From: Beverwykella pulmonaria
Lineage: Eukaryota; Ascomycota; Dothideomycetes; Pleosporales; Melanommataceae
Length of the DNA stretch: 64,000 nt
Assembly: GCA_001599595.1 (NCBI GenBank)
Contig: BCHH01000006.1
Coordinates: 1,237,197-1,301,196, forward strand
Direction: 5' to 3'
Position 1 is the stretch's first letter, and every line of letters begins with the position of its first letter. The position numbers and the translations under genes are program-made. The notes beneath the pieces are model-generated. The model was not told the origin of the DNA and did not search any database. It saw only the letters and a program-made list of their open reading frames with translations. This document shows positions 24,104 to 35,163 of the stretch, piece after piece.

Positions 24104-24747
24104 GATGAGCGCAGACGAAGAAATGCGGCCGGTTGCCAGTGGTCGGTGTCGGCCGTGGGTAGAGTGGTGAGGCAGTGGACGCGCAGAGAAGGAGAGAAGT
24201 GGTATTTCGGCAGACGGGGGTAACACTTCAAAAGTCAAGACGCGTGCACAGGCCAGCAGCGTCAAATACTGGCGCAGTCGGTCCGTCTGAGCTGCACGAA
24301 GCGGCGCACTGCGAATTGACGAGTGGCAGAGTTCGACACGGCGATTTTGTCGTGGATATGAACGTGGAGAGGAGGCTTGGGGGAGGACGGATCGAGGTAA
24401 ACATGGAGCTAGTCATCCAGCCAATTAGGCTATTCCTGATCCGCCCTGTATCACCGCCCTCGCATTCCCCATGGCGTGCGCGAATTTACAGGTTTCCAGG
24501 GGACAATGAATTAGTTGCGAGTTGTAGTCGCTGGAACACTATCCATATTATAGATATATACATCTTGCAGCTCTCAGGGTCTTTCTAACTTGCTCCCGGC
24601 TCTCTCCACTCTCTCCACTATCCTACAGTAACGGCATACGATGTGAACAGTAGCCAGTACATACATGATACATTAGGAAAAACAGCTGTGATAACAATTG
24701 TACAATTGCTCGTGCATTAGGTATTAGCATTCACCGAGACACCCCAC
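24104..24747. other. Spacer between ERF2 3' end and ASH1 start
   Basis: About 640 bp. The 24104-24450 part is the probable ASH1 promoter/leader (minus strand). The rest holds the ERF2 3' region, with AT-rich stretches such as atagatatatac near 24550. No other gene was seen. Confidence 0.4.
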
Positions 24748-26842
24748 TTATGATGCAGTGGCACCCGTCTCCTCACGCGGCGTTCTGTTCGCTGGACCTT
24801 CAAAGCCTGGTGCTGTGGCCCGAACGTCCTGCATCTCGAGGCCTCCGCCTTGCTGCTCCGCGTCCAGAGGAGCAGACCGTTTGCCCCGGCGAGAGCCAAA
24901 CCTCTGGTCCCCCTCTTCGAACTTTCGCTTGAAATGCAGATACGTTGGTGGTCGCGGCCGCAGAAGCACCACGAGCCAGTTTTTGAGCATGGATCCTTGC
25001 GTGAAAGGCTTGTGGCGGTCTTTCTTGAGGAACTTGTGCGAAATAAGATATTCACGCGTCGTCTCGCCCCGTCCCATCAAGAAGAGGTGATAGATGCCAA
25101 GGCTTAGCGGATAGAGGGAGAACACAATTGCGTAGATGCACATGGCGAATGGCACGCGCCACTTGTTGATCGCGGCGCCAAAAGTCGCACTGTTCTGTGC
25201 CCGCCAAATGAGAATGTGCGTGAGGCTAGCACCGAGCAGAAGGAAGCCCAGAATAAACCCAGAGCATACGAAAACAAAGAAATAGCGATAATTGCGGCGT
25301 CCAACGCAATTGTTGAGCCAAACACAGTGATGATCCTGTGTTTCGACGCAGTTGTCGCAGACACGACAGTGATGGGCGCGCGGCGGGCGCCAGATGTTGC
25401 AGCTTTTGCAGTACTTGGTCGGTACCTCCATCGCAGAGCCCTCTGCGGTTGCAGAAACAACCATCGTCCACTCAGTAGTTGGTGGTCCGACATGTAGTGG
25501 GTCTTCGTGGGGACTTGGCGGAGGAAAAGGGTGCAAATTACGGGGTAGAATCTAGCAACGTCAGTTCGGTCACAGCACACAATTGAAATAACTTACTCCT
25601 GGATCGGAACCAGACGCGTGAATAAATGACGAAATGCAGACGCAGAACAAATAAGCAAAGATAATGGGTATCGCTGGAGAAACGTGGAGCCAGAGCCATG
25701 GTGCGCTAGCATGACGGGTCAGCTCAAATCTTCTACTATCAATACACCCACAAAACTTACGAAAAGCCAAAGAATAGGCCGGCAGGAACAACAATTGCGA
25801 GACCCGTGGCAATATTCACGGGTCGATCGCGGGTATTTTGGAGCCGCCCTCCCCAGCAGAAGACGGTATTTCCAGAGAAGTATTGGTGGTTTTTGCCCAA
25901 CTCCTTCTTCACAACCTCTTTTGCTGCCTCTTTTCTCGTCATTCGAGGCGACGATTCGGCGGATGCGAGCTTCTCATGGCCTTGATGAGGACGCATCTGT
26001 GAAGATCTTCCGTCGCGGCTGGGTAATATGAAACTGGATTTGAAGGAGCGTGGTGATTTGCCTGGGGTCGGAAGTTTGCCAGAGTCGTTTTTGTGAGCTT
26101 GTGAGAGATCCAGGTGCTGAGGCCTGGGCCGCTGGAGGGGAGTTATACTCTCCCCCCTGCTCCGAACAGTCTCTGCCCCTGTGGGTGTACTGTTTGCGGT
26201 CGTTCTATCTGGCATATCTCGGTCGGTTATGTCGGTTCCGCGTGAAGGTGGGGGGTGGTCTGAGTCGTGATGGAGCCCCAGCCCAGGTGTGTTTCTGATT
26301 GTGTTGTTTGACCCAGAGCTTTGTCGATATGGGTTGTCGGCAAAGTCGGCCGCGCCTTCTGTGTACAGAGACCCATGGCCGAGGAGAGACATGGGGCGCT
26401 GGTTGCGCTGTTGCTGCAGTCGCTGCGAGCTCATCGGGCGGAAGAAGCCATGGGCTGCGAGAGGAACGTGAGTCCTGCTTGCAGAGGTTGTCGGCCGGCT
26501 CTGGGTGCCCATGCTTCCGGCCACGCTGGCTGGGCCTATGCCGCTGTGCACGCCTCCGCGCGGTGTCTGGGACCATCTTTTTTGCGGGTTCCCGGTCCCA
26601 GACTGTGCGGTAGCGATGGAGGACGGGCGCGACGGCGGAAGGCCCGGCTCTCCCAAGGGCCCCGTCATGCCCAAGACGCGACTTCCGGTCGATGTGCGGT
26701 TCGGGGAGTTGGAGTGCGGCGCGCTTTCTGCGGGATGGTCGACGTTATCGGCGGCGGCGGTGGAAGTGGTCCGGTTTTCGCGGGCGGCTTGGTCATCCTG
26801 TGCGACCATGGCAGGATGCGAGGAGGTATTAGTAGGCGTCAT
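24748..26842 (-). CDS. ERF2: DHHC palmitoyltransferase, Erf2-like
   Basis: 664-aa protein S-acyltransferase. Three exons: 26842-25761, 25705-25597 and 25551-24748, total 1995 nt. Residues 1-310 are Ser/Pro/Arg-rich and disordered, then a basic KEAAKEVVKKELGKNHQY leads to YFSGNTVFCWGGR, typical of Erf2. Membrane spans lie at VNIATGLAIVVPAGLFFGF, AIPIIFAYLFCVCISSFI, FFVFVCSGFILGFLLLGA, and FAMCIYAIVFSLYPLSLG. The zinc/catalytic domain reads KYCKSCNIWRPPRAHHC, then CVETQDHHCVWLNNCVG, with the DHHC active site intact. The TTxE motif is GETTREYL. In yeast, Erf2 with Erf4 palmitoylates Ras at the ER. Confidence 0.93.
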
Positions 26843-27387
26843 TGCGAAAGCGAGGGACGGTCGGTCTCAAGAGTGGAGAAGTTTAGAGCCAGATGCATGG
26901 CATTGACGTAGGAAGGGGGCCGCTGGTTCCCGTGGTTCGAAACTTTGCACGATGGTGGACACTCGAAAGGTTGCGAAGTGAAGCGTGAGAAGTAAAAAGG
27001 GCCCTAGGGGGGGCGAAGGAGCGTGGGCAGGCAGCACAGCACAGCACAGCGGCGAGAGAAGGCGATGGCGCGCCGCGCAGGGCTGGACTGGACGAGACAG
27101 TCGGCCCAGGAGAGGGCTGGCCTGCGATAATGGTTGATGTATAAGGGGGCCCAAATGATGCTCGTCCTCATGCAGGTCCAAGATTCGTGACTGTCATGCG
27201 CGCTAGGCCCGCACGGGCTAGGCAATTCTCCGATGCACGCTTCTAGACAAGAGAGGCCTTGGCAAGTATCGTACCACTGCCGAACCTCACATCATCGTCG
27301 CCAGAGCACCCAGCACCTCTCTCTGCCGGCACCCTGCACCCCTCGCCCACGCCCATTCCCGCAGCCAACACCCCAATTGCAGACACC
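26843..27387. promoter_or_regulatory. Divergent promoter region ERF2 / mitochondrial protein
   Basis: 545 bp between divergent starts, GC-rich. It contains a short direct repeat of cagcacagcacagc (about 27033-27047) and a near-palindromic gcgcgctaggcccgcacgggc stretch around 27198-27218. No TATA box. Confidence 0.45.
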
Positions 27388-28004
27388 ATGTCGTCCCTCA
27401 TCGGCCGCGCCGCCTTTCGTGCCGCTCCCCGCCTCCGCGCACCCACAATCCCGCGCCGCTTCGCCTCGGCTGAGGCCGCCGCCGAAGAGAGGCAGGCCAG
27501 CAAGAAGGCCATCACGGCCGGCGCCAAGCGCGACCCCGAGCTCTACGTACGTTTGATATGCCCTTCTGAGGACGAACGAGGGCAAATAGGAGACCGTGGG
27601 AGCTAATAGGAGGCCAACAGGTTCTGATGGCCATCATGTCCGGCGTCTTTGGGCTTGCGGGATGGCATTTTTGTAAGCTGCCTCTCGATGCATCTCTGCA
27701 ATACCACACTCACAATGCACAGCCCGATCACCCACCACCTCTTCCTCGGAACGGACCGTGGCACAGGCCGCAAACAGTGAGCCATGGAAAGAGGGCGGAG
27801 GTGCCGGGAAGTACCAATACCACCCGGGCGGCGATCCCAATGCCCCCAAGAAGGACGCCCCTTCAGCATTGAACGTTGTCATCATCCCGAACGTGACCCT
27901 GCCAAAGGTACGCTCTGTCTCTCGAACACCAAACGAACATCAAAGCTGACCTTCGCTAGGAACTCCACGACCAGTACAACAAGTGGGGTAAGGATGGCTA
28001 CTAG
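27388..28004 (+). CDS. Conserved small mitochondrial single-pass membrane protein
   Basis: 146-aa protein from four exons: 27388-27546, 27621-27672, 27723-27907 and 27960-28004, total 441 nt. The N-terminus (SSLIGRAAFRAAPRLRAPT.. RRFAS) is a clear mitochondrial presequence with an arginine-rich amphipathic pattern. Residues 54-70 (VLMAIMSGVFGLAGWHF) form one membrane span. A Gly/Pro-rich linker (KYQYHPGGDPNAPKKDAP) follows. The extreme C-terminus YNKWGKDGY looks strongly constrained. The pattern matches a small protein common in filamentous ascomycetes to which I cannot assign a tested function; an accessory subunit of a respiratory or inner-membrane complex is conceivable but not shown. Confidence 0.82.
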
Positions 28005-28074
28005 CTCGGCAACCATCCCAGCATCACATTCCCTTTGTGTCGATTAGAGGACTACACTCGTGCAATATTATATG

Positions 28075-28094
28075 TTTTTTTTTTTTTTTTTTTT
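28075..28094. repeat. Poly-T tract (20 T)
   Basis: Uninterrupted run of 20 T just downstream of the mitochondrial protein gene. There is no retroelement on either side, so this is best read as a homopolymer microsatellite in a 3' region. Confidence 0.9.
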
Positions 28095-28275
28095 GCTGCG
28101 ATGGCTACGTCAGACCTGTAGATAAGCCAAAATTCACGAAGCTTTACCAAGGTGAATCATTGAACAGTTTCAGGACATTATAATTATTGATTATTACGCT
28201 CACGGTATCTACCAACCTCCCGCACGTCAACATCCACCTTGTCGAATTTGAACAACTCATTGCAGAGTCTCATTC

Positions 28276-28812
28276 CTAAATCCCCATCGCCATAACCCCG
28301 ACAAATACGCTCAATTTCCAAGACCTTCTCCATATTTCCTCCCTCGCAGCAGCCGCAGTGAACAGCAGTTCTCCGGCCACAGTTGACGTCGCAGTCTGCT
28401 CTACGGGAATTGTTGAGCTCGAAGTACCTGGAGGTGATGTGTCGCTCGTCGAAGCGCTTGTGCTCGCACCACCTGTAGGAGCAGTATCGCTTTTGGACGT
28501 TATTGTTGGCGAGTGAAATGTCATGGAGCTCGAATTGCTTCTTATCACGTACACAGACGGTAACGTGACTATAGCGGAAGTTTGCGGGTATGTCTTTGTG
28601 GATAGCCAGTGGAGATCAGTCGCACTCGGTGCATATCGTGAGCAGTCTGCTCTGTTCGAAGTATTCGACGTTGTATACGGATAGCGTGGAGGGCTCAGGT
28701 GTAGAGATGTATGAGCAAGGTTCGTTGTCGGATATGATATTCTTGTTGATAGTACGGGTAGTAGAAACACAAACATTTGGTAAAAGGAGAGTGTTGGCGA
28801 TGAGGGTATCAT
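28276..28812 (-). CDS. Putative secreted Ser/Thr-rich protein
   Basis: Single-exon frame of 178 aa starting at the ATG at 28812 (the codon nine bases upstream is TTG). The N-terminus MIPSSPTLSFYQMFVFLLPVL is signal-peptide like, with cleavage plausible near STRISY. The body is rich in Ser, Thr and Pro (for example TPSSTSTSDTSPPGTSSS-like runs), expected to be O-glycosylated, and ends with a weakly hydrophobic LSVFVGVMAMGI, which could be a GPI or membrane tail. No domain was recognised. Composition is the only support, so it could be spurious. It sits at the boundary between the housekeeping and relic-rich parts. Confidence 0.45.
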   Translation of the reverse strand: MIPSSPTLSFYQMFVFLLPVLSTRISYPTTNLAHTSLHLSPPRYPYTTSNTSNRADCSRYAPSATDLHWLSTKTYPQTSAIVTLPSVYVIRSNSSSMTFHSPTITSKSDTAPTGGASTSASTSDTSPPGTSSSTIPVEQTATSTVAGELLFTAAAAREEIWRRSWKLSVFVGVMAMGI

Positions 28813-29261
28813 GGCGATCAAATAAAGATTGAATTCGTGTCGCGCAGCAAACTAAGAGAGACGAAAAAGAGGCCTAAGACCGCAACGACTTCACGGCTTT
28901 CTTGCTTCTATAAACGCAGTGTACGATCCAAGGGAATGGTTGGCGCAGCATCGATAACTAAGCGCCTAAGCATTTTCTATTATTTGAAAAAAATATAAAG
29001 ATAGTGATGGGGCGGGTTGCCAGGGTCGTACAAACCACAGCCTTGCATCCATGAGTGGATACGAGGCTCACAGGCTCAGCCTCAAAGACGAAATAAGAAT
29101 TTGTGCTAGAATTAGAAAGCGAAAATATGGCGTAGATGTAATATAAGGGTGCCGACTGCAAACGTATTGACATAATGGTTGTCGCATATCGATGTGCTTG
29201 CAAGAATGAAATGAGAAAAAGTATATTCTGTACGTTTCTTTCTACGAACCGAAAACTTAAA

Positions 29262-31453
29262 ATGCTATGTTCGATCTGTCTCAATCTCAGGTCTGAGACC
29301 AAAGAGTGGAAGAGAGCCTGGTCGACTGGCGCTTCTGTGCATGATCTCTACGAGTCGAGTCAAGGAGGGTGTATAGGCTGTACGATCCTTTATGAGGCCG
29401 CACGTGCGAGCACGGTGCCGTTGAAGAATATCAGCGAAGTGACAGTCGGCAAAACATTGTCCTCCATACGTCTTTTTTTTTGGGATAACCGAGCGGCAAG
29501 CATGACTTCAATTCCCATCACCTTTTTATTCACAAAAATAGGTGACATTCCCGTAATCTCTTCTGTCGAGCATTAGCTGATTTGGTACAGAGTCTCCTTG
29601 GACAGCTATTCCTGTGCAGGAAGCGGAGTCGGCGTGGAAACCATACACTCTCAACTCAACAGTTCCACTAATTGAAAAATGGCTGTCAGGTTGCAAAGAT
29701 CATCATTCTCTATGCAACAACGGCTCCAAAACCCTTCCAACTAGGCTATTAGATGTATCGGACAGGGCGAGTATGCCGAGACTCGTATTATCTCACGACT
29801 TACTCAGCAACGATCCAAAGCGAGATTTCAGATATGTTGCACTGAGTCATCGATGGCAAGTCTTCTGAAGATTATATTTCTTAGAATACTTACCAATACA
29901 CCTTTTTAGGGGGTTCTCCAGACACAAACTTCAAAACTCTCAAAACAATGTGCCACAAATTGAAAGAATACAGCTCGACAGGAATACCTAGGGATCAATT
30001 TCCAGAAACCTTTCATGATGCAATTCAAACAGTGCGAGCACTCAACCTTAACTATATCTGGATAGACTCTATATGCATAGTCTAGGATTCAGTTGATGAT
30101 TGGTCTTTTGAAGCTGGACGGATGTTCGACGTGTATCGGAATGCCTATTTAACTATTGCCGCCGACCACGCCGCAAACTCTAGTGGTGGATTGTACCTCC
30201 GAGGACAAGCGGGCGGCCCAGAAACAAGATTCATTGACATCACCGACAGTAAGACTGAGAATCGTACTTACCGAATTTTTCTCCAATACCCTCCCCGCTA
30301 TACTCCCGAAAAGAAGAGGTGCTACGCCTTAGAGATCATTAGCGAAATAGAGGACCGAGCTTGGATTTTACAGGAGCAAATATTCTCACAGCGTATCGTC
30401 TACTTCACGAACACTGAACTTTTGTGGAGGTGTAATCAGGATAATCATTGTCAGTGCGGGCACTTGACACATGACCGCTTTCCCCTAAAGAAGCTTCTCG
30501 ACAAAGCTTTGCACAAGGCCGCTTCAATTTCTTCGACTGACAACGAGACCGGGAGGAAAGATAATAAAGCGTCGCTCATTCATCTATGGAGAAAAACTGT
30601 CCGAGAGATTTCGGACATGAAGCTGACAGTACTATCTGATCGACTGCCAGCTCTCTCAGGGCTTGCAAGATGTCTTACATAGTTTGGACTGCGGGCAGAC
30701 ACTTACCTAGCTGGGATTTGGCTGGATGACTTTGATACCGGATTCCTGTGGCACACCCGTCTACCAATATCAGAATTGAGTGTCCCAGACGGGCCGGAAG
30801 CAGAGGCTGAGCTTATAAATTTGGAACAGATGGTGCGGAACACTCCAGGCAATGACCGCCGTGTCAAAGATGTGTACGTTCCGTCCTGGTCATACGCTTC
30901 CGTTAGCAGTGGCGTAGATTTTGAGACCCAGATCACCCCGTTGTGGAGCATCCAACGATTCTCACTGACTCCTTCAACTGCGAATATGTTTGGAAATCTG
31001 TCAGTGGGCTGGATCCAGGTCGAAGGTTCGTTGGTACAGGCTCGAATTGAAAAGCGAATCTTCAAGAGAATTGTTGGTATCGGTCCCTCTTACATGTCGG
31101 TCTTGTGGTATGTCGCTTTCATAACATCCTGGGAAACTGACTTGAATGCTGTTGTCCATATTGACATGGGGATTGGAAGCTTCGAGGTTTGCGAAGGTGG
31201 GAAAGCGTATTTTTTGCTTATAGTCGGCAAGTTGAGGGACTCAGTAGCCGCGCTCTTGCTGGAAGAACTTTCAACGGTCAATGTTCGAATATTTAGAAGA
31301 ATTGGGTTTGTAGAATTTTCCTACACGTTTCCTCCGGACCGCTGGAGCGAGGGTGATAAGCATATGTTTGATGAGCGTTATAAGGCGAACATTAGAATTG
31401 TAGAACTGCGGCTCGATAGTAATCGACAACTTCAGCACTTGAGATGGGAATAG
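29262..31453 (+). pseudogene. HET-domain gene, broken by two in-frame TAG codons
   Basis: Coding remnant of a HET protein of the common Cys-rich N-terminal type. It starts MLCSICLNL and continues with GGCIGCTILYEAARA, then WLSGCKDHHSLCNN and RYVALSHRW at the first HET block. After an intron-like gap (29866-29910, degenerate gcaagt donor) one frame runs to 31453. It contains LNYIWIDSICIV followed by TAG (30083-30085), then DWSFEAGRMFDVYRNAYLTI, RAWILQEQIFSQRIVYF, and a second TAG (30680-30682) before FGLRADTYLAGIW. Both stops can come from CAG by one C-to-T change at CpA, the RIP signature. The segment near 29553-29613 also needs a splice or frameshift I could not settle. Confidence 0.85.
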
Positions 31454-31457
31454 TTCA

Positions 31458-32066
31458 TTAGGACACACTCAAAGCAATATACGTGACTCTGTGTGGAGCG
31501 TCAACAAGAGAAAGACTGTTGCAGTCTATTAACCTAAGACAACACAAAGTCTCGGAGATCGGAATAAGGCATGTGCTGTGATTCTTCAGGTAGAAAGAGC
31601 GCCAATTCTGTAAGACAGCGTAGTCGATAGTCAATGGCACAGCTCCTGCCCGGATTCTTTGTGCATCTTGCGAATCGATAGGTCGAGTTCAGCAAATTAA
31701 TCCACTGTCTCTGAAATGGGATTGGACAGCGTCCGAATTGAGCCAGGAACTATCGTTTCCTCTGGTTGGTAATACGGCAAGGAAAATATTATCCTTGGCT
31801 TTGAGTCGTGATGGTATGGGAGAGAATTCAAAGTCTTGATGAGTTCGGAAAGCAGACATTGCATGGAGATTATATTCCGTCGGAATTTCAATAGGAAAGC
31901 GGAGGGCAGGAAATAAGCGACAGAGAGAACAGTCGCTATCTGATCCATTCTCCAATCTATAGCCCGGTTGAGCGACAGAGGTCCCATATTTATCTCTAAT
32001 ATCTTTCGGTGAGTTGTAAATTTCTTCAAATTCAATCAAACTACACGCGGCACGGAGTGTATCCAT
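31458..32066 (-). pseudogene. Truncated HET-type gene, 5' half only
   Basis: Reads from an ATG at 32066 into MDTLRAACSLIEFEEIY and the family-like CSLCRLFPAL. It passes an in-frame TGA (31691-31689) and continues in the same frame to CCLRLIDCNSLSLVDAP then YIALS. This is the point where a HET domain would go on as YVWG, but the frame ends within three codons at 31458. The rest of the HET domain is absent: the sequence immediately to the left is the 3' end of the convergent HET pseudogene (stop at 31453). The gene was thus cut inside the first HET block. No partner fragment of the missing 3' half was found in the window. Confidence 0.75.
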
Positions 32067-32570
32067 TATGCAGCTTGCAGCTTTGGAGGCGGAAAGGGGG
32101 ATCCGATAATATTCTTATTTCCTAAAGCGAACGAAGCTGAATACGGGTATGACGGTTTTTAGGCATTCGACCGTGATTCACTAGCCAGGGAAGAAAACTA
32201 TGTTACGAATAAGCAATTTTAATAGCCCCAAACGCAATTTTGTGCCAAGAGGTAGGGATTTCAAAGGTTAGCAAAGGGAGAGGAAGGCCGAAGGTTTAGG
32301 GCATATAGAAAACTTCACAGCAAGCTCCAAGCAGGCTGCAGCTACCTGATCTTATTATCCGGTGCATGTGGTAGGCTTGACACGAGCGGCTCGTCAACAC
32401 GCATCCTCAGGAAGAGCTGCAGTAGCAAACTGTCGTGTGCGAAAAGCGTTATACATTTTGGGCGTGGATGAAGAGAGGTGTTTGAGTGTACCACTAATGA
32501 TATAGTCTCTGTCGCGACTGGATGGGATCTCTGGAAGATAATCTACAGTTCTGCCCTTCCTTTGTAATAG
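32067..32570. other. Spacer between HET relic and fungal-specific gene
   Basis: About 500 bp, A/T-rich at 32100-32260. No coding frame, repeat or RNA feature recognised. Confidence 0.4.
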
Positions 32571-34898
32571 CTAATACACGCCGCGCATTCTATCTTCTCC
32601 ACCTGTCCGATCAGCTACCACAATCGAGAGCAGCGGATGCAATCCCGCTCCATTTCCGCCGGGTAAAAGTTCATCAAGCCCAACACTCGACCTCACTACC
32701 TCTGTCCCATCCATATTTTTTGCCAGAAAATATGCGGCAAACTGCTTACTTCCAGCATGTTGGTCGGTCAATAGGTCCTGTATTTGCCTTGATGAGAGTG
32801 GCATGCAAACGCTTGCCGCTCCACTGTCCGCTAGGAGGATAACTCGATACGCGTCGGTGCTGGGGCTGTATACTAGCGAGGTATAAGCGGAGGGAAGCAA
32901 ATTATCCCGCACTATCATGTCTCCCGCAAAGCGGCGGAAAAGGGTTTGTTCGCCGAAGAGTGGACGGGTTAGGTGGAGTTGGAAGAGGTGGTATTGCATG
33001 GAGCGTAAGGAGGAGAGCAGTGTTTGCGCGTCTATGATAGTGAGGAGGTGTTAATGACATGCTGGGGTGATGGCTCACCTTTCGAGTCCCAAAACTCAAC
33101 ATCCATGGCATCGCATTTTATTTGCTGGACTGTGGCGAGTTTGGAGGAATCTGTATTCTGTTCGGACACGACGAGGACGTTGTTCATGCGAACGGTGCGG
33201 GGGCCACTACCACGCGATATCGTGGTGTCGTGGTAGACTTGCCGAAGGTTAGTGTTGGCGGGGACCTGAAGACAATGACGAATGGTGAGCACGGCACGTA
33301 CAGGTGATATAGTAAGTGCTATCCCCTCGACCACCAAGTTCCTTGTTTATCTCTTGAAACAGTACCTCAGCATGGGGCTGGTGGACCTCAAAATCCATTA
33401 CAGATGTCAGCGCAAACTCATCTCTTAACACATCTTCCGGCCTCCTCACTAGGGTATCGCTAGGTGCCTTCCACAAGAAACTATCAGGTAAACTCTTATA
33501 GTGTAGAATCTGATACATATTATCTACCACAGCACTGAACTGCCGCTCACCGACAAGGAATGAGAGAGTGCATGTCCCTTCGTCATCCTGGGGCACATTT
33601 TCGGTTTTCGAGGCTAAGACAGAAACTATTCCGTCTGTGAGGTCACCAGAGGAGGGAGAGTTTGTAGTCGCATTAAAGGAGACAATGCGTGTACTTTGAT
33701 TTCGCAGGAGGTGCTGGCGGGCCTGGACGAGGGAGAGTCGGGACACTGCACCTTCGAAGTCTTGGAGGTCTGTTTGAAGCCGTTAAATTGTTGTAGAGCA
33801 TAAGGGTAATTAGATGAAGTACTTGTCGGTTTGATTTCTGAAATATAGATTGAGCTACTCTGGTGTGGTGCGCTCCGTGAAGCGGCGTACATGTGCCAGC
33901 GCGGGGACCCGGAGTCTTGGCTTGTCAATTGCACTAGCATGCTAGATGGTAATACTTGAACGTTTTGAGTATGATTAGTTCGGCTTGCCTGAGAGAGTTT
34001 AAATCTTACATGACACATGGAGAGCTTCTGAATGATGCATTGCCGTAGAGGTTAGAGAGCAGCTACACTGGAATATACTCGGTGCAATCCTGAATGGGTC
34101 GTTCTCGTCTAACCAATCATCTCGAAATCTTGCTCTTGGACAGTGAAGTTTTCTGTATTCGCGACCTGGTATGTGAATTGAAACAGAGAAGTAAGCCCTG
34201 TCATGATCTTGTTCTTGTGTGCTAGGCTGAGGTTGCGGAGATCTGGGACTAGTTGCAGCGTGTCGTCCCTCAAGATTCTGCTTGAACCATTCGTAAATGT
34301 CATCGAGCTTGGTGTGCATGTTCTCTACGTGGCCTTTGACCTCAAAGCCATTGCGCCTAGTGCATGGTCAGCCATTGCTGAGCAGTTGAACACCGACAAC
34401 GATGTCCGCTCACTTATTGACCGCCGAAAGAGCCAGGTTCAGGCCGTTGATATGAGCTGTGAGTGTAGTCTTAAGCTTCATAATGTCCCCGCCCTCTTTC
34501 GTCCATAGCAACTTCTTCCAATTCTTCTTCACCTCATCCTTCCACTTCTTCTGTTCCGTCTGCCCACTGTTCTTGTCCAACTCCATGTATTTGTCCACCA
34601 TATACTTGAGATGTGTCAAGGTGCTTCGACAGTTCATGACCATCTGCGCAAGGAGCGCGTTTTCGGCTTGAGCCTCCTCATCCTGTCTTTCGGCGGCTCT
34701 TTCAGCATGCGCAACCCGATTGCTGCCAGGCAAGTCTTTCGCTAGAACTTTCAGTGCTTCACCGAGGATAAAAAGAAGGTCCTGAATTTCTGTAAACTCG
34801 GCTGGTGCCGAATTGCGCCCTGAAGTGAAAGCCTTGCCGATGCTCCAGGCGATCTGCGAAAGCAATATCGTGTCACCAACGGAGATGGGAAGAGACAT
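32571..34898 (-). CDS. Fungal-specific protein with NLR/ankyrin-type N-terminal domain
   Basis: 683-aa protein from six exons: 34898-34414, 34356-34010, 33954-33823, 33769-33302, 33237-33079 and 33031-32571, total 2052 nt. The N-terminus (MSLPISVGDTILLSQIAWSI followed by GKAFTSG and EIQDLLFILGEALKVLA) is the helical domain often found at the start of fungal STAND and ankyrin proteins. A coiled-coil-like acidic/basic stretch follows (AERAAERQDEEAQAEN). The middle has MLVQLTSQDSG and RWHMYAASRS. The second half (VSRLSLVQARQHLL, FSAVVDNMYQILHYK, DEFALTSVMDFEVHQPH, GDMIVRDNLLPSAYTSLVY) is conserved-looking but unnamed to me. No NB-ARC/NACHT is seen. The gene is 265 bp from, and divergent to, the VIT/VWA gene. 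Confidence 0.75.
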
Positions 34899-35163
34899 AT
34901 CAATATATGCAGTACGTTTGACGACCGTTCCAGGTGAGGAATTTCCAACTTGAGTAGTTGTTGAGTATGGCGAGGTTGGCAGCTCGCTGAGCCACCACTG
35001 GCCGATCCCAGCCCAGCCAACCAGCGTCTTAATTGGCGCGCGGCTAAGCCAAGAGAACACTCACCGGTCGAGCGCGGGACATCATATAAAGCTCCTTTTC
35101 GTAGCCTAAAAATGTATTCCTTCTTCTCCAACTGCCCCTCTATTCGGGTGTTGAAGTTTTGCC
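34899..35163. promoter_or_regulatory. Short divergent promoter, VIT/VWA gene and fungal-specific gene
   Basis: 265 bp separating two divergent starts. Around 35085 the + strand has gggacatcatataaagctcc, a TATA-like catataaag about 70 bp before the VIT/VWA ATG. The short distance makes a shared promoter likely. Confidence 0.5.

Noticed and set aside
28075..28094. Poly-T as the tail of a retroelement
   Set aside because: No reverse transcriptase, target-site duplication or LINE/SINE sequence beside it.
33238..33301. Apparent frameshift in the 683-aa fungal-specific gene
   Set aside because: A short 36-base intron does not keep frame, but a 64-bp intron with gtacgt donor, ctaac branch site and caag acceptor does, and all six exons then sum to 2052 nt.
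33770..33822. One-base deletion suspected in the same gene
   Set aside because: A 53-bp GTACTT..CAG intron restores the frame.
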